A stretch of 64,000 bases of DNA, taken from Leishmania infantum JPCM5. Taxonomy: Eukaryota > Euglenozoa > Kinetoplastea > Trypanosomatida > Trypanosomatidae. This document shows positions 10,073-20,632 of this stretch, piece after piece. A program made the position numbers and the translations under genes. Under the pieces are notes generated by a model. It was not told where the DNA came from, did not search any database, and saw nothing but the letters and a program-made list of their open reading frames with translations. How positions within the stretch are numbered: position 1 is the first letter of the stretch; every line of letters begins with the position of its first letter. Location of the stretch: positions 787,929-851,928 of the forward strand of contig NC_009417.2 in NCBI RefSeq assembly GCF_000002875.2, given 5' to 3'.

Positions 10073-12149
10073 AAGGTGTCGGCGCACTCCATGGTGAACG
10101 GCGCAGACGACGCGAGCAGCCGGACGCAGACCCTCAACAGCAACCTAGTGGCATCTACGAAATAGAAGGCGGAGACGAGGGGAGAAAGGGGACAGTGCGG
10201 ATGCGCCCCCTGCATGTACTATGCTCACCCTTTGCAGCTGCCGCACCCTTCAAGGCCTATGCGCTCTGTGCTGGGGTGGTTAGCCCCTCCCTCTCTAGTC
10301 GCTCTCCTGCACTCTATTGTACTCTACCTCACTGACCACCACCTTCACCCGCTGTACCGTTTCGCTCCTCCGCTTGCCCCCTGCAGCTCTTCGCATGCTC
10401 CTTCTTTGGAGCCTTCGAGCTTGTGCTTCCCAGCGGATGCGCGTCTTGTTCTCTGCCTCGTGTGCTATCTTGTGGTCATTCTCTGCGCGCCTCCTCGTCG
10501 TCTTCCTCCCCTTTCTCCTCTATGTCTTTGACCTTTTATTAATATTATTATTATTATTTTTTTTTCCCACCGTGCTTGCGCGTGCTGCCGCCACCATGGA
10601 ACTTCTTCTTTCTGCAGTTCATGTCTTCTCCCTCTCCCTTTTTGGCGTGTGGGGGTGAGTTGGTGCGCATGGCTGTTGTGGCTTGTTTCGGGATCTCTTG
10701 GTGTCTCCTTGAAGTTGGACACGCTGTAGCTATTTATTCATTTTTTATCCCGCGCGTGCGCGCGCGCTCTCTTTTCCGCCCGTTCTGCTCAGCGGTGGGA
10801 GCGTTTGCGTGGGTGTCCTTCGTGTGTGTCTGCTCAGGCTTCTGCACACTTACCGGCGCACCGATCAGCTTTAGAGGTGACCAACTTCACGCCGGCGTCC
10901 CCGTCGCGCCTCTGCCGCACCCAGCTCCCTCCCTCCTCCCCATCTAGCTTGGCCCAAAAGCACAAGCAAGGCAAGGCAAGGCACCCGCGGCATGTGCTGC
11001 TGCTCTCCTCGGTACTTTCTCTGTTTCTTTTCTCTCTAGCTCGCTTCACGACGCACTAACAGCTGTGCGCATGCGACCGACGTGAATAGGTAGCGCACAT
11101 ACATGTGCCCGTGTACATGAGAGTGTCTCCGAGCACATGCACTCCCACTAAACGAGTGGATCGTGTGTGTGCGTGGAAGGGGGGGGGAGGTGCGGCAGCT
11201 CATTTATCTTCCCACCCGTTCACAGTTGACTCTCTCTTGCTGCCCACCACTTCCACCTCACCACCCCCCTTCTCTGCACCTCTTGAAAAAACGGACGCAG
11301 CTCTCCCCTTCTTGATCCTTGTTGCTGTTCTTGGGAGGGTGGAGGAGGACGACGAAAAACAAAGAAAACGAAAAAAACAAAAAAAAACGGGCCATCATCT
11401 GTCTCTCTGTCTCTCATGTATATCTGCATCGCCGCCATGCTGCATCGCTTTCTTCTGGCCTCCTCCCTCTTCTTCTGACCCTTTCGCTTTTTGTTTGTTA
11501 TTGCTTTACGCCTTTTTGAATATATTTGTTTTGTGTGCATGCTTGTCTGGGCGCGTGTGTTTTTAATTTTCTTCTTTTTGTCTCCCGCTGGCCTCATGAG
11601 GTGATGTGCATTCAGTTACCTTCTTGACGGATGATAGCAAACTATGGAAGACGAAGCATATTGTTCTCAGAGAAGGTATCACGTGCTGCTATCCCACTTC
11701 TCTTCTCTATACAAAGACATCTACTTTTGTTTTTCCTTCTTTCCTTCATTCGCGTTATCTGGTTTCTTGTCACATAGGCACACGCACACGCACACACACA
11801 CACACACACACAAAACGTGCTGTCTTCTCTTTCCTCTTTACCGCATAACGTAGTAGATTCATAGGAAGGAGGCGGAGAAGGGGCATGTGTGCGCGTGCGT
11901 GGGCTCTGCACCTATATCCTATTGCCACGCGTTAAATGCGCGGGGCGAGGACATGGGAAGACTGCACAGGCACGCGCACAAAACGGCTACAAGCTCTCAG
12001 AACATGATGTACTTCCATTGTATCTTGCACCATTTTTTTCACCCGCTCAGGTATATATCTTTCTTTTCCTTTTGGTGCCGTGTGCTCTCGTGTTTCTTTT
12101 TTTTTGTTTGGTGGCTCGCACTTCCTCTCACCACATCCGAAGCGGCCGA
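10073..12149. other. Spacer: 3' UTR and intergenic DNA before retroposon remnant B
   Basis: No gene. It is strongly T/C-rich with an ATT-repeat plus poly-T stretch (about 10539-10565), A-rich runs (11350-11390), a CA microsatellite at 11779 and alternating GC around 10757-10772. Open frames here are low-complexity Leu/Phe/Ser/Cys translations of pyrimidine tracts. Confidence 0.6.
11779..11813 (+). repeat. CA microsatellite
   Basis: CACACG units run into uninterrupted CA dinucleotides, about 35 bases long, inside a non-coding spacer. Confidence 0.9.
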
Positions 12150-14490
12150 AAGAGGCGGTGCGTACATTTCATTCCACGCCCATGGGTACAGCGCAAACGA
12201 GGCGGCTGCCCTCCTCCCCCCTGTTTGCAGCTATCCCGCTGAACGTGAAGCAATGCGACTGGGGCCGACTCTGCGGCGAGGACGAATGGGGTGAGCCAAG
12301 ACACAGAAAGGCAGGTGCTGCTGCGACGGACTCGCTTTCCCTCCTCAAGGCGCTCAGCACGGGCCCTGCAATTGTGGAGGATGGCATGCTGCGATGTATA
12401 TGGGCACATGTGCTGGCGCTTCCAGCCTGTCGCGTGCGCCTCTCATTTCGGTCTGTCTGTGGTGATTGCGACTTGGTGCACTACGGCGAAGTGGTCAAGA
12501 CTGCGAAGTCGGCAGTGCCAGAGGCTCCGACGACAGCTGCGCGGATCGCGGACTTGGCCATCGGCCTCAGACGCCAGGCCGACATCCCCTGCAACCGCGC
12601 TACATGATGCGACATGCAGCCACAAGAGCTCCTTGGCGGCGGCTGTCTCATACCAGAAGAACAAGGATGCTGAGCCTACGAGCCGACAGGAGACCGTGCT
12701 TGCCCAGTCCCGCGCGGGCACCTGCCCGCACTTTGGATCCCTGCAGCGGCGGGTGGCTGGCAGTGACAAGATGGAGTGCAGCTGGTGTGCTGCCTATCAT
12801 TGAGCAATCATAGTGGCGCCCCCCCACCAGTGCTTTCCTATGAGGGCGTCCGACCCCGCGTTGTACCCCGGCATGCTACGCGAAATTCGCGGGTCGCCCT
12901 GCGCTCACAGCACACCTGATTGCACGCTGTGATCTTGCATGCAATGACCTGACTACCCACATCTCACTCGCGCCGCATGAAGCTCGTCCGTGGGATGTCT
13001 ACCGCTGCCCCCTTGTGCCCCTTCAGTGCGGCAGGCTGTGAGCTCTTTGTGTGCGCACGCGCATGCGTATCCGCTGACCCCTTCCGCCTTACTCAGCCAC
13101 GCGTGTGAAAGGCGTTCGGGTTCAGAGGAGGGCGGAATGCTTTCAGCTGCCACAGACTCATAGCAGCGTCCCAACTGTCGTGGTGCGTGCGGGCAAGCCA
13201 TCTAGACATGCACCCAGACAACCATGTCGCTCTGAGGAAGGCCCCAGGATGCAGAGATGCGAGCACTGTGCGCGCACGCTGTCAAACACCGCTGGCATGG
13301 TGCGCCGCATCCGAACGGGGCATCCAGAGGCCAGAAGAGCACAAGCGATGCACGAAAAAGGCGCAAAGAGACCCAATACGAATCAGCCCCAAAGCGCATG
13401 TGCGCGAGACACGCGGCATCTCCTACATCCGACGGGATGGGCTGATGCGGCGCAGATGCCGGAAGCATGGCGAGGGCGCCACGAATTTGCACCATCGAGT
13501 CTTCCACACTCCCATGTGAAGAGCCTCCGAACTACATTATGGAATTCCGCGGCTGGAGGCGAGGCGGGAAGAAGCATGACACACACGCAGAGTGTGCAGG
13601 GCCTCGGAGGACCCTGGCCTGAGGCCGGCCAACTTCCTAAATTCATCCGGCATGCGCCTGGATCCATTCCCTACCACCCGTACGGAAGACGCCACCGTCT
13701 TTGCCCTCGAGCAGGACCCCAGACGCGACCCTCTTGGATCAAGGCATGCACTCCAGCCGAGTGTGTCGCCCTGATCGCGCTGCACGCATCTAAGGAAGTA
13801 ACGAGGAGCGAGAAGAAGAGCGTGCTTGACAAAGGCCCGATTGGACGGCAGAGGGTTCTTCCTGGAGGACCAGAGCGTAGCCGTGGTGCAACAGAGGCGG
13901 GTGAAGTGCTGTTTTCGTGTGCGCATATTTTCCGACGTTTACGTGGCCGAGTGAAACGCTGCGGAAAAAAGATCCTCTGCCGTCCCTGATGGTGGTGACA
14001 CCTCGACGCGTGGTACCCATGACTCTGTACACGCCCTGTGTGGGGAAGAAGCCAGGCAGCCCCTATCCCCTGCCAATGCTGCACCGCACCTGGCGGTGGC
14101 AGGGCCAGGCGCCTACGACGTGGGGAGGTCAGAGCGATGCATCGCTGCTGACGTGGGCGGCCAGGTCGTGGATGGCGCTGCGTCGGAGCGACCCGCGACC
14201 GTGCACCGGGCTGCGCCATCCATGCTATATGGGCGGAGTGTCAGCGCGACTCGACCGCGACCCGCCCGGCCCTCACTGCCTCCTGGTGTGTGGCGCCTGC
14301 GCCACGCCGAGGGATGCGCCGGGTGGCGGCCGGCATAGTGGGGGCAGCTGTGGGGCTGCGTGCGCAGAAGAGGCTGGCAGAGGCTGAGGCAGGGCCCGTG
14401 CTGAGATGGCTGCGCCGGCGCACGGCTGTGATGCGCGTGTCTCTAGCGCTGCTTCGCACCACGCGATGAGGGCATGTAACGAAGGGTGGG
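12150..14490 (+). mobile_element. Degenerate ingi-clade non-LTR retroposon 3' half: RNase H, zinc-finger tail, GC-rich 3' end (DIRE B)
   Basis: Reading all + frames in order gives the C-terminal half of an ingi/L1Tc-type retrotransposon protein. In about 12150-12290, GGAYISFHAHGYS then VCSYPAEREAM resembles the RNase H segment with the catalytic Glu. The next frame (about 12325-12590) has TDSLSLLKALSTGP (catalytic Asp), WAHVLALPACRVRLSF and VCGDCDLVHYGEVV, like the terminal FGHCGVPRNEAVD segment with its His replaced. The third frame (about 12680-12790) has SRQETVLAQSRAGTCPHFG and MECSWC, the LARLRTG...CxxC signature. At 13252-13330 is a C2H2-like finger beginning CEHCARTLSNTAGM. From about 13990 to 14490 comes a GC-rich tail without protein sense, as expected for the 3' end shared by DIRE and SIDER elements. 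Several frameshifts and stops make it inactive. Borders are approximate. Confidence 0.68.
13990..14490 (+). repeat. Candidate SIDER/DIRE-like 3' tail
   Basis: This GC-rich block (about 14050-14470, purine-rich in its second half) differs sharply from the pyrimidine-rich spacer on either side and directly follows the zinc-finger remnant. Leishmania SIDER elements are short derivatives of DIREs found in spacers and 3' UTRs, so a SIDER-related tail is plausible. I could not verify the SIDER signature from memory, and no clear poly-A end or target-site duplication is visible. Confidence 0.35.
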
Positions 14491-15684
14491 TAGAGTAGCG
14501 GTCGAATCATGCTGCGTGGCAGAGAAATGGGCACGTCAAAATGAAGTGAACCGAAGCAGGCAGGCTTGCTCCCATGTCTGCTTCTCCCCTCTTCGTGTTT
14601 TTTTTGTTGTTGTCGTGGTGCTTTTGTGCCCGCGCTCTGCTCTATCAAAGGCACTTCACCGCGCGCCCTCTAAGCTCCTCTGTAAACTACTAGCTTGCGA
14701 ATACGTTTCTCTCCCACCGCGACGCCCACAAGCACAGGTGCTTGCGTGATGTTTGAATCTTGAATGTGTGCTTGTGGTGCGGAGAGTGGCGTGTATGGTT
14801 CGGAGGTGATGAGGCCAGGGGCGGTGTAGCGGGGTTTCCTAAGGAAGGAGGCTCACATACAAGGAAGCGAGAAGGGAAAAAAGGAGGAGCGCACGAGCAT
14901 CTGCTTGAATGTTTGCTAGATCTCTCTGTCTGTATGTGTGCGCCCTTTTTCGCTCAGGTCAGCGTGTGTGTGTGCGATGCTCTTTTTCGTGCCCCTCCTG
15001 TCTCGCAGTCATTTTTTCCGTCTCTTGTCCCACCCCTTGCCGCTTCCTGTGTGGCGGCACTTCGTGAGCGCATAGGTGATGGATTTTGGGCGTCGTGGTC
15101 TGTTACTGTGTGGTGCCACCCGTCTAGAAGCTGCCATCTTCTGCTTCTGATGCGGCATGGCTGCTCAGCTCAGCGACGTGGCAAGTAGCATTGCTGACTC
15201 GCTGCCCATCTCGACAAACCGCTGTGTATCTCTGCTCTTCTCATTTCTCTCTGATTGTGGTATCATGCGGTATTACTCACTCCAGTACAGGCCGCCGCCG
15301 CTGCTGCCGTCACCGTCGCCCCCCCCCCCCTCCGCACGCTCATACGCACACACGTGCACCGCTGCCCGTCCGCCACCCTCTTCTGCAATCTGCACCGGTG
15401 CTTGTCGGCGCTGTCGACAGCGAGAGGCAGACGGAAGCGGCCCAGTCAGTAGAAAGTGGAGTGGGGCCAGAGGTTTCGCTCTCGAGGCGCTTTGGCTTCC
15501 GTCTGTGCATCTTTCTCGATTTCTTGTCGGATGCTGGAAGGGGCACCGCAGCCAGGGCCGCGCATGAGCAGGAAGGACAAACAGACACGCACAAAGTAGA
15601 AATTATCCGGGCACACGCGCAAGCACGCTGACCCCTTGCGCTTCGCTCTCGCTGTCACGCGACTACACACGCACCTACCGAGAG
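14491..15684. other. Spacer before the ARMC2-like gene
   Basis: No gene is supported. It holds pyrimidine-rich stretches (14580-14620, 14980-15040, 15225-15255), a 12-C run at 15319-15330 and short GT repeats. It is probably the region of polyadenylation and trans-splicing for the following mRNA. Confidence 0.55.
15319..15330 (+). repeat. 12-C homopolymer
   Basis: Uninterrupted C run in the spacer ahead of the ARMC2-like gene, the same length as the run that breaks the frame at 7878-7889. Confidence 0.9.
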
Positions 15685-18600
15685 ATGCCTCCCAAGCGGC
15701 CCTCTGGGCGTTCACTGGGGCCGGTGGGGTCGTCGTCGCTGACATCATCTACCCGCACGCCCCTTCACACACAGGAGCTGCTGCTATTCAGCAGTCCCAT
15801 CTCCGCCACTCCGGCGAAACGATCGACATCGACGAACAAGCGGACAGGGTCCTCTCACGCTGTTGGAGCGCGCCAAGCTGGGCATTCCCGGGGTTTCTCG
15901 CAGCATCGCCAGTCACCATCCTCGACGGCGGCCTGCAAATGGACCGATCGCACACCGGCCGAGTACGAGCCTCTCCCCGAGCACTACCACGCGGCACCCT
16001 GTACTTCATCCAAAGGGTTTTCTTCTTCCATGGCCGTCGCACCGTCTGGGGCCGTCACAGCGAACGCGAACGGCAGCCGCGTCCCGCTCCCGCCTCCCCG
16101 GCCGCAGATCCCGCCGGCGAACGGTGCTGGTCTTACTGCTACGCCAACAACCACCGCACCTCCCATCGTTGCCTCTGGCGCCGGAAGTCGTGTGATCCGT
16201 CTTCTGCGCGACGCCCGTGCGGCGGTGCAAGACCCGATCCGACCCGAGACACCATTAGAGGTCTTCGCAGCACCGCCTTCTCTTTCGACAGGCGCGTCAG
16301 CGGATAACCACAGACTGAGTCGCACAGCCGCCTCTTTTCACGCTCGCCGCCCTGTTCGACTGGAGAGCCGTTCGCAGCGCCGCCTGCCTGCCGGATGGCG
16401 TCTAGCCCCCATGGCACCGCCTTCCTCAGCGTCGGCGTCGCCCTTCTCTGGTGCGGCTCTCCAGATAGCTGGGGGAAACGCGGCTGCGTCTTTGACTGCA
16501 CCCGACGCCAGAGACGCCATGCCTAGCAGCGCCGATCCCCCCGTATCCGTGTCTCACACATCTCCGATGCCCTCTGCAGGGATGCTCGAGCCCCCTGGCC
16601 GCCTCACCGCTGATAAGGATGCAAACAACGAGCAGGCGGGACAGTCGCCGGCAGCGTCTGGCAGTCACGGAATTGATGCCCAGGAGTTCAGCCAACTTTA
16701 CCATGTGGCCCAGCAAGCAGGCGATTCCAGAATTGAACAGGCAGTCGATCTTCTTCTTCAGCTGAAGCAGTGGCTGGTGACATCACTGCACTCGACTGGA
16801 AAGACGCCCGCACTTGACGGGGAGGCCGTGGCGTGCCTTCAGACGACACTGCTGCACTTCTGCAGGTATTGGCCCACTGGCGCCACGCTGCGACAGGCCG
16901 TGGATTACTGCTTTTCCAGGAACTCTGACATAGAAGAATTTGACAGTGCCGAGGGCTCTCGTGCAGCAGCTTCGGCAAACACCACCCTGGTACCACTCCT
17001 ATACGCGCAAAGGTCTTTGCTTGCTGCGACCATCATGCTGCAGAGCTTCCCGGTCACAGCGCTCGTGGCGGAGCCCGTTTCGTTTGAGAAAATGGTACGC
17101 ACACTGCACATTATTGCGGAGGCGGGTCTCGCCGAGTGGGTAGCGCGTGAGACGGATGCTCTCGGGGCACTGGTAGAAGCTCTGCGGCTGCTGGCGGGGC
17201 CTGAGCTCAGTGCCCAGCCGCAGGCGGTGCAGTGGGTTGAGTGGGTCTTGGAGACCGTCGCCCTTTGTTTGGAAGATGCCGCCGACACCGCTGCCACCTC
17301 CGCGTCTCATGGTGCTCCTCTGGGAGCTGGCGATCTGAGCATGCTTCGACTTCGGCAGCGACTGAACAGCAGTGGCTTTTCGTCACCCACGAGTCGTCCT
17401 CTTTCAGGCTGCGGGGAGACAGACGTGATTCGCGGCAGCGGGCTTGTAGACGGCGAAGCTCCGAACCAGCTGCGCCGGAAGCAGTCATGCCATGTGAAGT
17501 CCTCTTCCCGTCACCTCCATCCGCATCCTGTCAACAACGCGCCCTTCGCTGACTCCATCTCTTCGGGGTCACCTCTGAGCTTTATCCAGAGTGGGGGCGG
17601 CGGGGCCGCCGCCGCGGCATTCGCGCTCTTTCCGCCCCGCACTGCACCAGAGGAACACGTGAACCTTTGTGACCACCTTGTTTGTCTCGGCTTTCTGCCT
17701 ACCCTACAGCGGATCAGCGATCACGCGCTAGCGCAGTGTGCCCCCTCGAACGGAGATCGGGCAGGCTCTTCGACAGCGAATGCCCTTGCATCGCTGCTGC
17801 CTATCATTGGTACCCTTTATCGATGCTTTGCTCAGAGCTACCCGGAGGAGTTGCGTGGGCTCGGTGTCTTGGGCACCCTCACGAGCATGCTAAACATGTG
17901 CGCGACGGACGCGGCAACGGTTGAGGCGGCCGCGCGCACCCTGGTGAAACTCACCTTCGTCGATGAGTGCTTGGCGGAGATGCAGGCAGGAACGGCCGTG
18001 ATTGCAGCCGCCGCGCACGCGCTGCGCTCACAGCTGTTCCGCACGCACGCAGACACACCGCAAGAGTCGTCGATAGAGCTCCTAGTTTCCCGTCTGTGCG
18101 GCGTGATGGCCCGCGTCGCAGAGGACAGCACGGAGCAGCAGGAGTACCTTGTGTCTACTTCGATGGTGCACCTCTTGGAGGCGCTAACAACGCGTTACGT
18201 TACCGTTTCCGGCCCTGCAGACCTCGAGCTAGAGCATTTCAGTGATTCGTTGCCGCTGCCGCCATCGCCAGTGCTACAGGCTGTGGTCTGGGTGCTTGGT
18301 ATTGCATCCATGTCACCCCAGTGCCCCTTGCAGCTCGTGCGGTCAGTGACGCCGCCGCTGGTGCGCCTCTTGGCGGTGCTGAGGAAAACGCCGAATATGC
18401 AGTTGACGGCCGTGTACGTGCTCATGTGTCTCAGCAATCTGTCGTACTTCTTCGGCGCCTTTGAGTCTTTAGAGCCGGCCCGCAGTGAGAACGACGGCGG
18501 GTATGCATCCGACTGGCTTCCCTCCCTTTACAGCTCCCTCGGGTTGCTGCTGGCACATTACCTCTTTGAGGACAACGCTGAGGCCACTGTGGAGGCTACT

Positions 18601-19020
18601 CGCATCCTCGGTAACATCAGCTACACGAACGCCGGGCGCGACTGGATGGAGGCAAACCACTGCGACGAGGTGACAGTGCTCTTCCTCGGACATGAAGATT
18701 TGCGTATCGTGTACAACTGCTGTGGAGTGCTGCTCAACCTGACGGCAGCCTCGCCGTGCCGCATCGTGCAGGATCCAGAGCTGCTGCAAACCATGCTCTC
18801 ATACACGTCGCGATACACCGACCAGGACAGAGTCGAGGCAGTGACGGCTCTCGAGGAGGCGCGACTGCGTCAGGAGCAGCAGGAGCTGCAGCAGCAGCGG
18901 CGCGGCGGGGATGTGAAGGAACTCGCGTCCGAGGCGAGCAGCCACGTCGCACAGATCTCGGATATTGTGGAGAAACTGCTCCTCAACGTGCATGGTGTGC
19001 TTAAAGCATCCGCCATATAG
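15685..19020 (+). CDS. ARMC2: Armadillo-repeat protein, ARMC2-like
   Basis: 1111 residues from ATG 15685. Residues 1-330 are low-complexity, rich in Ser/Pro/Ala/Thr. From about 335 on the protein is helical with armadillo-type repeats. They are clearest at about 965-1045, where EATRILGNISYTNAG, then GHEDLRIVYNCCGVLLNLTA, resembles the ARMC2 C-terminal repeats. Other repeat-like segments are at about 340-460, 730-800 and 860-930. The C-terminus has a short Gln/Glu-rich coiled-coil-like stretch (LRQEQQELQQQRR). ARMC2 in Chlamydomonas is an IFT adaptor for radial spoke RS3, and in mammals it is needed for sperm axoneme assembly, so a flagellar role is inferred. A generic armadillo scaffold is the alternative. 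The start is the first ATG after a pyrimidine-rich leader. Confidence 0.65.
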   Translation: MPPKRPSGRSLGPVGSSSLTSSTRTPLHTQELLLFSSPISATPAKRSTSTNKRTGSSHAVGARQAGHSRGFSQHRQSPSSTAACKWTDRTPAEYEPLPEHYHAAPCTSSKGFSSSMAVAPSGAVTANANGSRVPLPPPRPQIPPANGAGLTATPTTTAPPIVASGAGSRVIRLLRDARAAVQDPIRPETPLEVFAAPPSLSTGASADNHRLSRTAASFHARRPVRLESRSQRRLPAGWRLAPMAPPSSASASPFSGAALQIAGGNAAASLTAPDARDAMPSSADPPVSVSHTSPMPSAGMLEPPGRLTADKDANNEQAGQSPAASGSHGIDAQEFSQLYHVAQQAGDSRIEQAVDLLLQLKQWLVTSLHSTGKTPALDGEAVACLQTTLLHFCRYWPTGATLRQAVDYCFSRNSDIEEFDSAEGSRAAASANTTLVPLLYAQRSLLAATIMLQSFPVTALVAEPVSFEKMVRTLHIIAEAGLAEWVARETDALGALVEALRLLAGPELSAQPQAVQWVEWVLETVALCLEDAADTAATSASHGAPLGAGDLSMLRLRQRLNSSGFSSPTSRPLSGCGETDVIRGSGLVDGEAPNQLRRKQSCHVKSSSRHLHPHPVNNAPFADSISSGSPLSFIQSGGGGAAAAAFALFPPRTAPEEHVNLCDHLVCLGFLPTLQRISDHALAQCAPSNGDRAGSSTANALASLLPIIGTLYRCFAQSYPEELRGLGVLGTLTSMLNMCATDAATVEAAARTLVKLTFVDECLAEMQAGTAVIAAAAHALRSQLFRTHADTPQESSIELLVSRLCGVMARVAEDSTEQQEYLVSTSMVHLLEALTTRYVTVSGPADLELEHFSDSLPLPPSPVLQAVVWVLGIASMSPQCPLQLVRSVTPPLVRLLAVLRKTPNMQLTAVYVLMCLSNLSYFFGAFESLEPARSENDGGYASDWLPSLYSSLGLLLAHYLFEDNAEATVEATRILGNISYTNAGRDWMEANHCDEVTVLFLGHEDLRIVYNCCGVLLNLTAASPCRIVQDPELLQTMLSYTSRYTDQDRVEAVTALEEARLRQEQQELQQQRRGGDVKELASEASSHVAQISDIVEKLLLNVHGVLKASAI

Positions 19021-20080
19021 AAAATGTCGGCAGGGATAACAAAGGCCCGCAGCAGGCTACCGCGCTGTGCCGCAGCCTGGCAACTGTTGTGCTTCAAGGT
19101 GATGTGCGTGCGGCGCTGCATACGAGGATTGCGTGTAGTGGTGGTTAGGGGCCACTCCACACGTGTGCTCGTGCGGGCCATCCTGTATTTGCTGTGGTGG
19201 CCATTTTGATTCACCCTTCTCCCTCTTTCTTTTGCAGGGGCTGCTTCGCTCCGTCATGTACATAGCCGACGATGCTGTTGTTACGTGTTGATTGCATGTG
19301 TGCGCCAAGCTAGTGTTTGCCTCGTTCCAACCATCGCTCCCTCGAATGGAGGGGGGAGAGGGGAGTTCGCGCCGTGGTAGCGCGTACGGATGCACGTGCG
19401 AGCACGCGCGCGTGCTCGGCCGGTGCGGCGACACGGATTTCGGTTGATGGACGAGAAAGAAGGAAAAGAAAGACAACGCCAATGCCAGCAAGGACTTTCT
19501 CTTCTTTCCACCACTCCGGAAAAAGGGCGAGACCGATGCATTAAGCCCCAACGGGCGGACGCGTGCAGTACCTGAGATACACGCAAGCTGTGATACACCG
19601 AGCCAACACAAGCCCCCCGCGTGCGCGACTATGGCAATGCCGGTGGCAGCGCTTCACCATGAGGGGTTTCGCCTCGCATCTCGGGTATCTTGGGTCTCAG
19701 GTAACGAGAGAGAGAGTCACAGCATACGCCTGCATGCGCTGAGGTCAAAGAGTGGCACGCGGCACACACTTCATCTTCGCCCCTTTCCCATCCCTCTCTC
19801 TCTGCATGCCTCCTTACTTTTTGCCGAGGGTGAGGGCATGCCCATCGTGGTGACCTGCATATTGAGGTGTTTTTGCCGTTGTCGTCTTGCGCTCTCCTTC
19901 GCTCGCCGGCTTCTCTTGACAAACTCGTCTCCCCCCTTTTTGTATATTTCACCTCGATACCGAGGCACCACACAAAACCTGTGCGGCGCAGCTGTGACTG
20001 CAGACGTGAGTAGACCAACTGAGGAGCACAGCTGTCAGAGAACCAGCGCACCCAAAAGAAAGAGGGGCGGCGGATTCGAA
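19021..20080. other. Spacer between ARMC2-like and small unknown gene
   Basis: No gene. The frame of the downstream gene stays open upward to an ATG at 19631, but a strong pyrimidine tract with candidate splice sites lies at about 19888-19980. I therefore treat that upstream part as 5' non-coding and keep the ATG at 20081. Confidence 0.55.
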
Positions 20081-20632
20081 ATGAGCGCCCATGGTCCATC
20101 GGAAGTCGCCGCCGCCGCAGAGTCGACACCGATGTCGTCTTCGTTGTCGTCTTCTTCGCCATCTTCCTCACTTCCAGCACCTAGTGGTGTGGGAACGCTC
20201 CCGGCCTGCTGCACTGAAGCCTTCAAGGAGCACTACAGAAGAGGCGAGGTGCCCCGGTTCGGCTGCTACGATCCGGTGTATCTCCGCCAAGCGTTCGATA
20301 CCTCACCGACGCTTGACTCCGCGATGCGTAACCCAACGCACGCGAGCTTTTTTCCTCCCTTCTCGTATCTTGTTCGCACCTACGCTGATCATGGCGCCGC
20401 GTCGTCCTCCTCGCCTCTCGCCAGCCGCATCGCGGGTGGTGCACCCGCGGTGGATGAGGATGCAGATCAGGACGCCGTGACACTGACGGCGGATCGTGCG
20501 CGACCGGTGCACAGCTGGGAGCACATCACGAGCGCGGAGGACATGTGGAACGGGCCACCGCTGACCATGAAGGTGCCTCCTGCCTCGGATTATGAGCGCA
20601 TCTTGCTGGATCGTCCACCACGAGATGCCTGA
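20081..20632 (+). CDS. Conserved-looking hypothetical protein, 183 aa
   Basis: Not recognised. The ATG at 20081 (MSAHGPSEVAAAAESTP) is the first after the likely splice region. Residues 1-40 are Ser/Ala/Pro low complexity. Residues about 45-105 look like a folded core with aromatic and charged residues (EHYRRGEVPRFGCYDPVYLR and FFPPFSYLVRTYADHG). The C-terminal third has a short motif-like end (HSWEHITSAEDMWNGPPL). There is no signal peptide, membrane segment or known domain. Codon use and a clear stop context support real coding. It lies between an ARMC2-like gene and a nucleoporin candidate, but neighbours in a trypanosomatid gene cluster are not evidence of function. Confidence 0.65.
   Translation: MSAHGPSEVAAAAESTPMSSSLSSSSPSSSLPAPSGVGTLPACCTEAFKEHYRRGEVPRFGCYDPVYLRQAFDTSPTLDSAMRNPTHASFFPPFSYLVRTYADHGAASSSSPLASRIAGGAPAVDEDADQDAVTLTADRARPVHSWEHITSAEDMWNGPPLTMKVPPASDYERILLDRPPRDA

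Noticed and set aside
19631..20080. Upstream in-frame ATG that would extend the 183-aa protein to 333 aa
   Set aside because: The added 150 residues translate a leader with a strong pyrimidine tract and candidate splice sites; a spliced mRNA would start after it.
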